Source: Methanospirillum hungatei (lineage in GTDB: Archaea > Halobacteriota > Methanomicrobia > Methanomicrobiales > Methanospirillaceae). From it: a stretch of DNA of 11,787 bases. Positions 1-7,176 of the stretch are shown here, piece after piece (positions within the stretch are counted from its first letter, which is position 1; every line of letters begins with the position of its first letter). The stretch is taken from contig NZ_JAIWNS010000092.1 of assembly GCF_020216685.1 (NCBI RefSeq), forward strand, positions 1 to 11,787, written 5' to 3'. Under the pieces are notes generated by a model that saw only the letters and a program-made list of their open reading frames with translations, made no database searches and was not told where the DNA came from. Both the position numbers and the translations under genes were made by a program.

Positions 1-1
1 C

Positions 2-301
2 CACGGTGGGCTTGCCGTTGCCCTTGCCAAGGTTGCAATCGGCGGAAAACTGGGTCTGGATGTCACCCTTTCCGGAGAACTGCGACCAGATGTCCTTCTC
101 TTTTCAGAAACACTGGGGCGATTCATTGTCACGGTTGATCCTGATAAGAAACGCTCATTTGAACTTGCTATGGGATCTGACGCAACCCTGATTGGCAGGG
201 TAACCGGGAAGAACCTGCAGATAACCGGCCCCTCACTCCATATCTCTGTTCCGGTCAGCGAACTTGAATCAGCGTATAAGAAACCATTCGGAGGGTACTA
301 A
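2..301 (+). CDS. purL: Phosphoribosylformylglycinamidine synthase large subunit, C-terminal end (partial)
   Basis: This is the last 99 codons of PurL, which converts FGAR to FGAM with ATP in cytosolic purine synthesis, using ammonia supplied by PurQ. The frame is open from the window edge and ends with TAA at 299-301. The first visible residues, HGGLAVALAKVAIGG, match the glycine-rich stretch of the PurM/PurL C-terminal (AIR synthase-related) domain. Further on, DVLLFSETLGRFIVTV fits the strand with a conserved Ser-Glu that follows it. The end contains GGAGGG (290-295), which serves as ribosome site for purQ two bases after the stop, so the two subunits are translationally coupled. The 5' part is outside the window. 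Identity rests on this domain plus the adjacent purQ. Confidence 0.9.
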   Translation, partial: HGGLAVALAKVAIGGKLGLDVTLSGELRPDVLLFSETLGRFIVTVDPDKKRSFELAMGSDATLIGRVTGKNLQITGPSLHISVPVSELESAYKKPFGGY

Positions 302-303
302 TT

Positions 304-1152
304 ATGAATCATATAGCGACAGGAAAAGCCTCCGGACAGAAGGAGCAGGAGTTGATCCCTGATAAGGCGCTTATTATGAGCGGGTACGGCATCAATTCAG
401 AGATGGAGACCAGGGAGGCGCTTTTACGTGCCGGTATGGATGCAGACATCATTCACATCAACGATCTTATCGACCGGAAATACCGGATGTGCGATTATCG
501 GCTGCTGGTTTTCCCTGGGGGCTTCTCCTATGGTGATGATACCGGAGCAGGAAATGCCTATGCCAACCGGGTCAGGAATAATCTCTGGAATGATGTGACT
601 GAATTTCTTGAGGAGGATAATCTGGTCCTTGGTATCTGCAACGGGTTTCAAATCCTTGCAAATCTTGGGCTTGTACCGGCATTTAACAAGCAGTACAAAC
701 GAGATATCGCCCTTATGCCAAACCGGAAGGGAGTGCTTGAGTGTCGGTATGTGACCATTAAACCAGCTGCAGAAACCCTCTGGACGAAGGGAATAGAACG
801 AATAGTCTGTCCGGTCTCTCATGGAGAAGGGAACTTTTCCTGTTCAAAGGAAGTGCTCACCGAGCTTCGGAACCGGAAGATGATAGCCTTCACCTACTGC
901 CGGGAGAATCTGAAACCAGCCGACGGAGAATATCCCTACAATCCGAACGGATCGGTCGCAGACATTGCCGGAATCACCTCCGCAGACGGAAAAGTTCTTG
1001 CCATGATGCCTCATCCTGAACGGGCGATGGAGTTTGTCAATGAATATGACTGGCCATTACAGAAAGAGAGACTCCGCCGTCAGCAGCAGCAGGTTCCGAC
1101 CGAATCAGTGAATATGAAATTATTCAGAAATATCGTTGAGTATTTCAGATAA
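304..1152 (+). CDS. purQ: Phosphoribosylformylglycinamidine synthase, glutamine amidotransferase subunit
   Basis: PurQ hydrolyses glutamine and passes ammonia to PurL for FGAM formation. The 282-residue chain is a class I (triad) amidotransferase. VFPGGFSYGDD (69-79) is the oxyanion-strand loop, GICNGFQILANLGL (110-123) carries the nucleophile Cys112, HGEGNF is at 173-178, and MMPHPERAME (234-243) supplies His237 and Glu239. NPNGS (213-217) is a further family motif. The ATG at 304 lies 8 bases after GGAGGG, with the purL stop two bases upstream, so it is the natural start. About 20 extra residues precede the first strand (KALIMSGYGIN), making it somewhat longer than many bacterial PurQ proteins (about 220-230); some archaeal forms are this long. 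PurS, the third subunit, is not in this window. Frame and active site are intact. Confidence 0.96.
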   Translation: MNHIATGKASGQKEQELIPDKALIMSGYGINSEMETREALLRAGMDADIIHINDLIDRKYRMCDYRLLVFPGGFSYGDDTGAGNAYANRVRNNLWNDVTEFLEEDNLVLGICNGFQILANLGLVPAFNKQYKRDIALMPNRKGVLECRYVTIKPAAETLWTKGIERIVCPVSHGEGNFSCSKEVLTELRNRKMIAFTYCRENLKPADGEYPYNPNGSVADIAGITSADGKVLAMMPHPERAMEFVNEYDWPLQKERLRRQQQQVPTESVNMKLFRNIVEYFR

Positions 1153-1220
1153 TCCTCATTAGGAAATACATAGGGTTTTTCAGATCGATGAAGAGCAGTT
1201 TCCTTTCCACGGGAGTTGTA

Positions 1221-1249
1221 ATATAGATGCAGATAATATATATGCAGAT
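1221..1249 (+). repeat. Short imperfect direct repeat with a TATA-like core
   Basis: Two 14-base copies, atatagatgcagat (1221-1234) and atatatatgcagat (1236-1249), differ at one position. They sit in the 202-base gap between purQ and the convergent secreted-protein gene. The AT-rich core (aatatatat, 1235-1243) could act as a TATA box about 22 bases before an ATG at 1261 that opens a 24-codon frame ending at 1335. Whether this is an operator, a promoter or chance cannot be told from the sequence. Confidence 0.3.
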
Positions 1250-1354
1250 GGTCAGATCCTATGCATATCGAAAAAATTTCTCAAAAAATAACGAACTGGC
1301 GAATAGTCATCTCTCCGGACTATCTGGCCCTATGAATCAAATAAAAAGAAAATT

Positions 1355-1762
1355 TTATGTAATTCTGTAAAATGTATCAATTGCAACCCGAATCGGATCA
1401 TGATCAGAACGGTATGTCAACTCAAATTCATCCGGGCCGATGATCTTTCCATTTGAATATCCGTTATTCTGTTCTGCAAGTGACAACTCAGTTCCGTCTG
1501 CACTGATCACTCCGGCAAGTTCCCGGATAACTTTTGTGCCATCACTCTTCTGATATAAGGAATATCCAATAATTATCCGGTCCTTCTGCTCAGTAATATT
1601 CACAAAGAATAATCCGCTATCTATATCAGAAAACCCCTGACCACTCGTATATTCAATATACGGCCCGGTCCAGTTCCCGACCAGATTAGGAATTTCAGCG
1701 GTCGTAATTCCTGCCAGACCACCAATCAGACCTATAAGCAACACTGCCATTAACCCTTTCAT
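1355..1762 (-). CDS. Small secreted protein of WxGxW-like beta-domain type, function unknown
   Basis: I do not recognise a named family. The 135-residue protein begins with a classic signal peptide (MKGLMAVLLIGLIGGLAGITTA, cleavage likely after residue 22), so the mature ~113 residues are probably extracellular. It carries two N-glycosylation sequons (NWTG at 30-33, NITE at 55-58), as expected for an archaeal surface protein. The mature part opens with LVGNWTG and later has GVISADGTELSL (84-95). The same layout, W-x-G-x-W/T followed by G-x-x-S-x-DG-x-x-L, occurs twice in the broken gene at 9914-10586, suggesting a shared small beta-rich domain. The ATG at 1762 directly precedes the signal sequence. 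The gene is divergent from the ECF ATPase gene, and a TATA-like palindrome lies 26 bases upstream. Sound as a gene; function unassigned. Confidence 0.75.
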   Translation of the reverse strand: MKGLMAVLLIGLIGGLAGITTAEIPNLVGNWTGPYIEYTSGQGFSDIDSGLFFVNITEQKDRIIIGYSLYQKSDGTKVIRELAGVISADGTELSLAEQNNGYSNGKIIGPDEFELTYRSDHDPIRVAIDTFYRIT

Positions 1763-1787
1763 ACGATAGGATTACTCCCTGAAAACA

Positions 1788-1795
1788 TAAATTTA
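1788..1795. promoter_or_regulatory. Palindromic TATA-like element between divergent genes
   Basis: TAAATTTA is a perfect palindrome lying 26 bases upstream of the ATG at 1762 (minus) and 57 bases upstream of the GTG at 1852 (plus). At the usual archaeal spacing of about 25 bases, the minus transcript would be nearly leaderless and the plus transcript would have a leader of roughly 30 bases. Assignment is by position and AT content only. Confidence 0.35.
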
Positions 1796-1851
1796 CCGAC
1801 CAACCCCGGACCATCAGAACAAGATATGTTCAATAATGCTATGTACAACCT

Positions 1852-3603
1852 GTGCCTATACTATTTCATGTGGAAAAAGAACCCCTGATAGTCCTCTCTG
1901 ACTTCTCTTTTACCTACCAGAACTCAAAAGACTCTGCATTGTCCAATATCTCACTGACCATCTGTCCGGGAGAGGTCATAGGAATTATGGGAGCAGGTGG
2001 TGCAGGAAAATCCACATTTGCCTATGCACTCAGCGGCCTTATCCCTGATTTCATACCAGGCAATTACCAAGGGATAGTCAGAATTGACAACAGAGATCCC
2101 ATGACCGCTCCTCCCCGGAACGTAGCAGAGACGGTCGGTCTGGTATTTCAGGATTTTGAATCACAGTTGTTCTCCTCATCCTGTGAACTTGAGATTGCCT
2201 TTGCCATGGAGAACAGAGGGATCAGTCGCACTCTGATGCAGGAACAGATATATCGCATTCTTCATCAAATCGGTCTTCCCGGATATGAAATCCGGGCTCC
2301 CTCATCACTATCAGGAGGGCAGAAACAACGGCTGGTAATTGGTGCAGTCCTCGCTCTCTCACCGGAAATTTTGTGTCTAGATGAACCGGTCACAGATCTG
2401 GACCCGGTTGGAAAAGAGGAGATCTTCTCACTCATTGCCTCAATCCGAAGGAACGGAAACGACCACCAGAGTGACAATAAACCGGTAACCAGTATAATCA
2501 TCGAACATGAGACCGAAGAGATGACCGCCGTTGATCGGCTGATCTTACTTGAAAACGGGAGGATTGTTGCGAATGGGGCGGTTCAGGATGTGATGCAGGA
2601 CATTTCGCTCTTCCGACGATTGGGAATCATGCCTCTTCCCGTGATTGAGTATTTTCATGATCTTTCACTCTGCCTGTCACGTGTCCCGTTGACCATTTCT
2701 GATGCCATTTCCCTCTATCATGAAAACCATCTCACTCTTGATACCACACGCTATCAGGAGATTATCCGGCAGGAGAAGAACCGATCCCAGACGTATGGAC
2801 CGGAAATAATCTCTCTTAAAAATGTACACTTTGGATACGAAGAAAAACCGGTATTACATGATATCAGCCTCACCATCCGGTCACGTGAATGTATTGCTCT
2901 TATCGGACCGAACGGATGTGGCAAAACAACACTCTCCCGTCAATTCACCGGACTTTTACATCCGGATACCGGGGAGGTCACGATAGCAGGCCTGAATACC
3001 AGATCTCATTCAATTCATGAATTAAGCAGACATATCGGATACGTGTTCCAAAACCCGGATCATCAGATATTTTCTGAAACGGTCTTTGATGAAGTTGCAT
3101 ACGGAGTCCGCCTGCATGGGTTCTCATCCAGTGAAGTGACTTTGCGGGTGAGTGAAGCGCTGGCTGCCGTCGGGTTATCTGGTCACGAGTCTGCAGATCC
3201 CTTCTCTCTTCCAAAAGGAGACCGGCAAAGAGTGGCGGTTGCATCGGTCCTGGCATTACGACCAGATATCATCGTCATGGATGAGCCGACTACCGGCCTT
3301 GATTATCGGGATCAGGTCAGAATGATGGAACTTATCCGGGAACTCAATCAGAAGGGCCATACCATCATCATCATCACCCATGCCATGTGGGTTGTGGCAA
3401 GGTATGTTCATAGGGTCATTGTGCTTAAAGACGGGCAAATTCTCGCCGATGATAATCCCAGATCGATCTTTTCAAATGAGGAGATTCTGGCAAAAGCAGC
3501 AATAAAACCACCACAGATAACGGCATTCAGTTCCAGACTCGGATATCCCATGCTCTCGGTTCAGGAGATGGTTTCCGTTACATTCCAAGAGGAGGGAGCA
3601 TGA
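1852..3603 (+). CDS. Energy-coupling factor (ECF) transporter, fused double ATP-binding protein
   Basis: This cytosolic protein carries both ECF ATPase domains in one 583-residue chain and would power vitamin or metal uptake with a T and an S component. Domain 1: Walker A GAGGAGKST (47-55), Q-loop VFQDFESQLF (98-107), signature LSGGQKQR (153-160), Walker B ILCLDEP (173-179), H-loop His219. Domain 2: Walker A GPNGCGKTT (352-360), Q-loop VFQNPDHQIF (398-407), signature LPKGDRQR (453-460), Walker B IIVMDEP (473-479), H-loop His510. The LPKGD signature departs from LSGGQ, a drift common in the second ECF half. Catalytic residues are present in both halves. The start is a GTG with no clear ribosome site; an in-frame stop at 1834 limits the choice to 1852 or the GTG at 1870. 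The stop overlaps the next ATG (ATGA at 3600). The downstream partners are broken, so it may be orphaned or may serve other S components. Confidence 0.92.
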   Translation: MPILFHVEKEPLIVLSDFSFTYQNSKDSALSNISLTICPGEVIGIMGAGGAGKSTFAYALSGLIPDFIPGNYQGIVRIDNRDPMTAPPRNVAETVGLVFQDFESQLFSSSCELEIAFAMENRGISRTLMQEQIYRILHQIGLPGYEIRAPSSLSGGQKQRLVIGAVLALSPEILCLDEPVTDLDPVGKEEIFSLIASIRRNGNDHQSDNKPVTSIIIEHETEEMTAVDRLILLENGRIVANGAVQDVMQDISLFRRLGIMPLPVIEYFHDLSLCLSRVPLTISDAISLYHENHLTLDTTRYQEIIRQEKNRSQTYGPEIISLKNVHFGYEEKPVLHDISLTIRSRECIALIGPNGCGKTTLSRQFTGLLHPDTGEVTIAGLNTRSHSIHELSRHIGYVFQNPDHQIFSETVFDEVAYGVRLHGFSSSEVTLRVSEALAAVGLSGHESADPFSLPKGDRQRVAVASVLALRPDIIVMDEPTTGLDYRDQVRMMELIRELNQKGHTIIIITHAMWVVARYVHRVIVLKDGQILADDNPRSIFSNEEILAKAAIKPPQITAFSSRLGYPMLSVQEMVSVTFQEEGA

Positions 3604-3758
3604 ATCTTTTTCTGTATGTACATACCCGGTCATGGCTCCATCGGATAGACCCAAGGATAAAGATTTTTTCTGTTTTCTGTGTGGTATGTACTGCCCTCAT
3701 CGAGCAGGAACTCCTTCCTCTCCTCTTCCTTTGTGCAGTGGTACTTCTGACCGGCTAA
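3600..3758 (+). pseudogene. ECF transporter T component (EcfT/CbiQ-like), N-terminal fragment
   Basis: The ATG overlaps the stop of the ATPase gene (ATGA) and follows a strong GGAGGG (3591-3596), the usual coupled layout of an ECF operon. The 52 codons read as the start of an EcfT protein. VHTRSWLHRIDPRIKIFSV (7-25) matches the short N-terminal segment and Pro-Arg-x-Lys motif before the first membrane helix; a hydrophobic stretch then runs to VVLLTG. It ends at TAA (3756-3758). Normal EcfT is about 200-270 residues with two C-terminal coupling helices carrying Ala-Arg-Gly/Ser motifs that dock on the ATPases; none is present here. Directly after the stop, in another frame, comes S-component sequence. 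I infer a deletion that removed most of ecfT together with the S gene's start. Confidence 0.75.
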
Positions 3759-4392
3759 TTCCCTGCCTCTGGTATTTGGTCTGCTCTTCGGTCCTGCAGG
3801 TGCATGGGGCTGTGGGCTTGGAAGTGTGATCAGTGATCTCTTCGGAACCCTGTCACCAGGGACATTATTCGGATTTCTCGGGAATTTTGCAATGGCCTTT
3901 GTTCCGTATTATCTCTGGAGAAAGACAGGACTTGTCTCCTCTTCTGATCCAGAACCGTTTCATATCAATACCTGGAAGAAGAGAGTAAATTTTATTCTTT
4001 TCGCAGTTCTGTGTGCAATTGTCTGTACACTCATTATTGCCTGGGGACTTCAGCTTCTGGGACTGATGCCATTTATGGTCATTGCAGTAATTCTTCTGGC
4101 GAATAATCTCATCCCGACTCTGATACTGAGTCTTCCGCTGATGCTGGTCTTATACCCGCGGATAAAATCATGGGGACTCTTCTGGACCGATGTAATGGGC
4201 CAGGAGGGAACCAGACTGAATTCAGTGGGATCGTATGGTGGGACGATAATGATCATTTCAGGGATATGCCTGGGATATACCGGAGGCATCATTGAATGTC
4301 TGTATTTTTCAGGGAGCGGGTTGATATCCGGGGGTATCGGGATTGGTATGATCCTTATCGGATCACAGATAAAAAAATTTGATAAAATTTAG
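3751..4392 (+). pseudogene. ECF transporter S component (QueT-like substrate-binding membrane protein), 5'-truncated
   Basis: S components are integral membrane proteins that bind the vitamin or other substrate. This frame opens immediately after a stop (TGA 3748-3750) and reads NSLPLVFGLLFGPAGAWG, then DLFGTLSPGTLFGFLGNF, a motif pair typical of the GPxxAxG...DLFG S-component class. Further hydrophobic segments include VNFILFAVLCAIVCTLIIA and the last ~35 residues. The sequence upstream of NSLP, which should hold the first helix or two and the start codon, is missing. The first available start is GTG at 3826, inside the conserved block with no ribosome site, and would give 188 residues lacking the GPxxAxG loop. 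The truncation point coincides with the end of the EcfT fragment. Substrate cannot be assigned. A shortened product from 3826 is possible but unlikely to work. Confidence 0.7.
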
Positions 4393-4436
4393 AAATTAGA
4401 TTTAATTCTGACTCATATCAATAATTTTCACCAATA

Positions 4437-4581
4437 CTATTCACATTCATAATTGTAGTCCGAACCATCATCTTCAGAGAGAAATTCAATCACATAAAAT
4501 TCACGAAGAAAATAGTTAATCATCTATCGACGAATAATCGTTCTTCATTTTTTCACAGACCTCTGGTGATGAACAATACAT
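4437..4581 (-). pseudogene. Small acidic protein gene, apparently frameshifted, unknown function
   Basis: Two overlapping minus-strand frames look like halves of one gene. The first runs from ATG 4581 to TAA 4516 (21 codons, MYCSSPEVCEKMKNDYSSID). The second runs from ATG 4523 to TAG 4437 (28 codons, MINYFLREFYVIEFLSEDDG then a Tyr/Asp/Glu-rich tail). Dropping one T at 4518-4519 joins them into about 49 residues with a continuous acidic, aromatic-rich character. I do not recognise the family. The overlap (GATGATTAA) would also permit two tiny coupled proteins, but neither start has a ribosome site. The segment lies in the 222-base gap between the ECF remnant and the exporter operon. Moderate to low confidence. 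Confidence 0.35.
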
Positions 4582-4588
4582 AATTATG
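4580..4588 (+). promoter_or_regulatory. TATA-like box for the DUF998-ABC operon
   Basis: The AT-rich ataattatg stretch sits about 30 bases before the ATG at 4615, which would place transcription start a few bases upstream of the start codon. That fits the absence of a ribosome site and suggests a nearly leaderless mRNA. Position-based call only. Confidence 0.35.
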
Positions 4589-4614
4589 TCCTGAAACCTG
4601 ATTATTGAGAATAA

Positions 4615-5235
4615 ATGAATACAGGATTTACCGTACCTCCTCTGAAAGAAACATATGCCGGGCTTTTCTTTCTTCTGGCCGGATCTCTCATCTTCATGGG
4701 AATTATTACGGCAGAAATATTTTACCCGGCGGGGTACACAACAGCCAATAGTGAAATTAGTGATTTAGGAGCAACCAGACCACCAGACAGTATCTCATAC
4801 CAGCCATCAGCCACTATCTTTAACGGGACCATGATACTGGCAGGTCTTCTGATAATCGGAGGATCACTCCTCTTGCTCCGAAATAAAAGTGAGAGGGTTT
4901 TCAAACTCTTTCATCTTCTCCTCGGTATTGGCGTGCTGGGTGTCGGATTATTCCCAGGGAATGTAGCAGTAATTCATCCCATTTTTGCCTTGATAGCTTT
5001 TATCTCCGGAGGGCTTTCCTGTATCCTCTCATGGAAGATGACAAAAAGCCCCCTAAAATTTGTATTTGTAATTCTCGGAGGAGTGACATTACTCTTCTTA
5101 TTCCTCCAGTCATTCTTTATTCCAATTCTTGGTGACGGAGGTACTGAACGCTTTGTTGCATACCCGGTTGTTATCTGGCTTATCGGGTTTGGCGGATTTT
5201 TAACCGGAAAACACGAAACACCGGAGGAGATATGA
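4615..5235 (+). CDS. DUF998 family integral membrane protein
   Basis: This 206-residue protein has six hydrophobic helices, near residues 14-37, 70-88, 97-113, 117-140, 148-171 and 181-197. The first extracytoplasmic loop, FYPAGYTTANSEISDLGATR (36-55), matches the pattern typical of DUF998 proteins, whose role is unknown. It is intact and of usual family length. Its stop overlaps the start of the ABC ATPase gene, which is in turn coupled to the permease gene, so the three are probably co-transcribed. That arrangement suggests an accessory or second membrane partner of an ABC-2 exporter. The ATG at 4615 is the first in the frame and directly precedes the first helix. No ribosome site is seen, consistent with a leaderless transcript. 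Family assignment is by loop motif and topology. Confidence 0.8.
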   Translation: MNTGFTVPPLKETYAGLFFLLAGSLIFMGIITAEIFYPAGYTTANSEISDLGATRPPDSISYQPSATIFNGTMILAGLLIIGGSLLLLRNKSERVFKLFHLLLGIGVLGVGLFPGNVAVIHPIFALIAFISGGLSCILSWKMTKSPLKFVFVILGGVTLLFLFLQSFFIPILGDGGTERFVAYPVVIWLIGFGGFLTGKHETPEEI

Positions 5236-6176
5236 CCACCATAATTCAGGCAGACAATCTTCATAAATCATTTCCCACGACAACGGCTATTGACCACATC
5301 AGTTTTGAGGTTCAGGAAGGAGAGGTCTTTGGCCTGCTTGGTCCAAATGGTTCAGGGAAAACAACTCTTGTCCGACTCCTGAACGGTGTTCTTACCCCTA
5401 CCTCGGGAAGAGCATACGTCTTTGGGAAGGATGTCACAACAGACGGCTCATGGATACGGGCCAGAACCGGCGTTCTTACTGAAACCCCGTCACTATACGA
5501 GAGGCTGACGGCGAAGAAGAACCTCTCCTTCTTTGGAAGGTTTTACGGCATTCCAGATGCAGAGATACCAAAACGAACAGACGAGATGCTCTCACTTATG
5601 CACCTATCAGACCGGGCTGATGAACCGGTCGGCGGGTTTTCAAAAGGGATGAAACAACGTCTTGCCATTGCCCGGGCACTAATGCATGATCCCCCGGTTC
5701 TGTTCCTTGACGAACCGACATCAGGACTTGACCCGGAATCATCCAGGCAGATGGAAGATATTATCCAGGAGCTAGCATCAGACGAACAAAAGACCATCTT
5801 TCTCTGCACCCATAATCTTTCCCAAGCAGAACAGTTATGCAGCAAAGTTGCGATGCTCAATACAGGGAAGATTCTTGCAGAGGGAAGTATTCAGGACCTC
5901 TCCCGTCGTCTCTTCTCCGCTGTTCCGGTTGAGATGGAATTCCTCCACGAGCCTTCCCCGGCTGTTATTCAGGCAGTCAGAAATACGAGGGGAGCCATGG
6001 TTGATTCTGTAAAAGGGAGCACTATCCTCTTTCATGTCACCGAAAAAGAACTCATTCCATCGATTATCAGGGCAGTAATACAGGAGGGAGGAGATATGTT
6101 CCGGATTGCCCCACAGGACTACTCTCTTGAGGAGATTTACTTCACCGTCCAGCGACAGGGAGGGATGACCGCATGA
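5232..6176 (+). CDS. ABC exporter ATP-binding protein (NatA/CcmA-like)
   Basis: This is the cytosolic ATPase of an ABC-2 type exporter, 314 residues. Motifs in order: Walker A GPNGSGKTT (37-45), signature FSKGMKQR (136-143), Walker B VLFLDEPTSGLDP (156-168) with catalytic Glu161, H-loop His194 in LCTHNLSQAEQLC. At the Q-loop position the sequence is GVLTETPSLYERLT, with Glu or Thr where many family members have Gln. The roughly 90 residues after the ATPase core match the accessory C-terminal part common in NatA-like subunits. ATG 5232 overlaps the DUF998 stop and follows GGAGG (5223-5227). The stop overlaps the permease ATG (ATGA at 6173). Substrate is unknown; candidates in this superfamily include ions, lipids, peptides and drugs. 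Confidence 0.92.
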   Translation: MTTIIQADNLHKSFPTTTAIDHISFEVQEGEVFGLLGPNGSGKTTLVRLLNGVLTPTSGRAYVFGKDVTTDGSWIRARTGVLTETPSLYERLTAKKNLSFFGRFYGIPDAEIPKRTDEMLSLMHLSDRADEPVGGFSKGMKQRLAIARALMHDPPVLFLDEPTSGLDPESSRQMEDIIQELASDEQKTIFLCTHNLSQAEQLCSKVAMLNTGKILAEGSIQDLSRRLFSAVPVEMEFLHEPSPAVIQAVRNTRGAMVDSVKGSTILFHVTEKELIPSIIRAVIQEGGDMFRIAPQDYSLEEIYFTVQRQGGMTA

Positions 6177-6988
6177 ATTACCGGATAATCAGGGCAATAG
6201 CAGAGAAGGATATCGAGGATGCACTCCATAATCCTATCAATATCTATGGTGCTCTTATCGTTTCATTCATCTTTGCAATCCTTATCCCAGTTCTCATCAC
6301 CCAGACACCATCATTTGATCCAAATTTCACCGGGCAGGATGCGTTTGATGAGATTGAAGCACTCATCCCCACCCCGCTCCAGTCACTCATCGAGACCCTG
6401 ACTCCCGAAGCATTGTTCATTGTGATTATCCTGGGATATCTCATCGCTCCTCTCTTTCTGGTCATTCCCCTGATGATCTCCTGTATCATTGCATCAGAGG
6501 CATTTGTCGGAGAAAAAGAGCGAAAAACACTTGAACCGCTCCTTTATACCCCGGCAACCGATACCGAACTGTTCCTTGGAAAGATTGCAGCAGCCATGAT
6601 TCCAGGGATTGTGTATACCTGGATGAACTTTCTCATCTTCGCCCTGATCGTAAATATTGCAGGGCTTCCGATAATGGGTTCATTCTGGTTCCCGACCATG
6701 AACTGGATCGTTATGATGAGCTTTTTAGTCCCCGTGATATCTCTTCTGGGTGTATCGGTGACGATTATCATCTCTACCCGGGTCAAAACCTTTATGGAAG
6801 CCTACCAGGCGACGGGAATCCTGGTCCTTCTGGTTGTCGGACTGATGATTGCCCAGTCGATTGGGTTATTATTCCTCTCTCCGGAGGTTACCGTGTTTGT
6901 TTCGCTCGTGGTATTGGTTGTTGACACTCTTCTGATAAAAGCTGGGATTAAAATATTCAGCCGAAGTGAGCAGATAACAAAGGTATAA
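6173..6988 (+). CDS. ABC-2 type transporter permease
   Basis: This is the membrane partner of the preceding ATPase, 271 residues with about six helices (near 23-43, 80-108, 136-163, 177-200, 212-234, 239-256). VGEKERKTLEPLLYTPATDT (112-131), a cytoplasmic segment after the second helix, is the characteristic ABC-2 motif in which Glu-Lys-Glu-Arg precedes the coupling region. A polar extracytoplasmic stretch (44-78) follows the first helix. The ATG overlaps the ATPase stop and follows GGGAGGG (6158-6164). The length and single copy suggest a homodimer. Together with the DUF998 gene the three genes form a compact operon that ends here; the next gene has its own promoter. Confidence 0.88.
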   Translation: MNYRIIRAIAEKDIEDALHNPINIYGALIVSFIFAILIPVLITQTPSFDPNFTGQDAFDEIEALIPTPLQSLIETLTPEALFIVIILGYLIAPLFLVIPLMISCIIASEAFVGEKERKTLEPLLYTPATDTELFLGKIAAAMIPGIVYTWMNFLIFALIVNIAGLPIMGSFWFPTMNWIVMMSFLVPVISLLGVSVTIIISTRVKTFMEAYQATGILVLLVVGLMIAQSIGLLFLSPEVTVFVSLVVLVVDTLLIKAGIKIFSRSEQITKV

Positions 6989-7099
6989 TTATTTTCTTCC
7001 GGAGAATGTTTGTGATCTTCGGTAAGAGGAATATGGTAACCGTATCTTTTTTTAAGGGCTCTTTTCATATGGGTTCTTCATCCTGATGCTTCAATACAG

Positions 7100-7107
7100 T
7101 ATAAATA
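7100..7107 (+). promoter_or_regulatory. TATA box of the DUF4258/YgiT-type toxin-antitoxin operon
   Basis: TATAAATA, followed by a further AT-rich run, is a near-consensus archaeal TATA box. It predicts transcription start around 7127, which coincides with the first arm of the inverted repeats and leaves a leader of about 50 bases before ATG 7177. Confidence 0.65.
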
Positions 7108-7126
7108 TTTTAATAATTCCAAATTC

Positions 7127-7157
7127 GAACCATACGATACAAATGGTTCAGAAACCA
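7127..7157. promoter_or_regulatory. Inverted-repeat half-sites at the toxin-antitoxin promoter (candidate operator)
   Basis: GAACCAT (7127-7133) and ATGGTTC (7143-7149) are perfect inverted copies. A third half-site, GAAACCA (7151-7157), pairs with TGGTT (7144-7148). They lie at the predicted transcription start, where a bound repressor would block transcription, a normal place for toxin-antitoxin autoregulation. What binds is not known: the antitoxin here shows only a zinc-finger domain and no helix-turn-helix. Confidence 0.45.
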
Positions 7158-7176
7158 ATTATTAAAGAGTCAAATA

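Noticed and set aside
3748..3750. TGA upstream of the S-component frame as a recoded codon
   Set aside because: The S frame upstream of this TGA (…SFVQWYF) does not look like S-component sequence, while the EcfT frame does, so a deletion junction explains it better than readthrough.
3632..3829. Plus-strand 65-codon frame across the EcfT/S junction
   Set aside because: Cys/Pro/Ser-rich out-of-frame reading of the EcfT fragment; the other two frames match real families.
6802..7068. Minus-strand frame of 88 codons starting MKRALKKRYGYHIPL
   Set aside because: Only the first 27 or so codons lie outside the permease gene; the rest is antisense to a well-supported coding region, and no promoter is seen.
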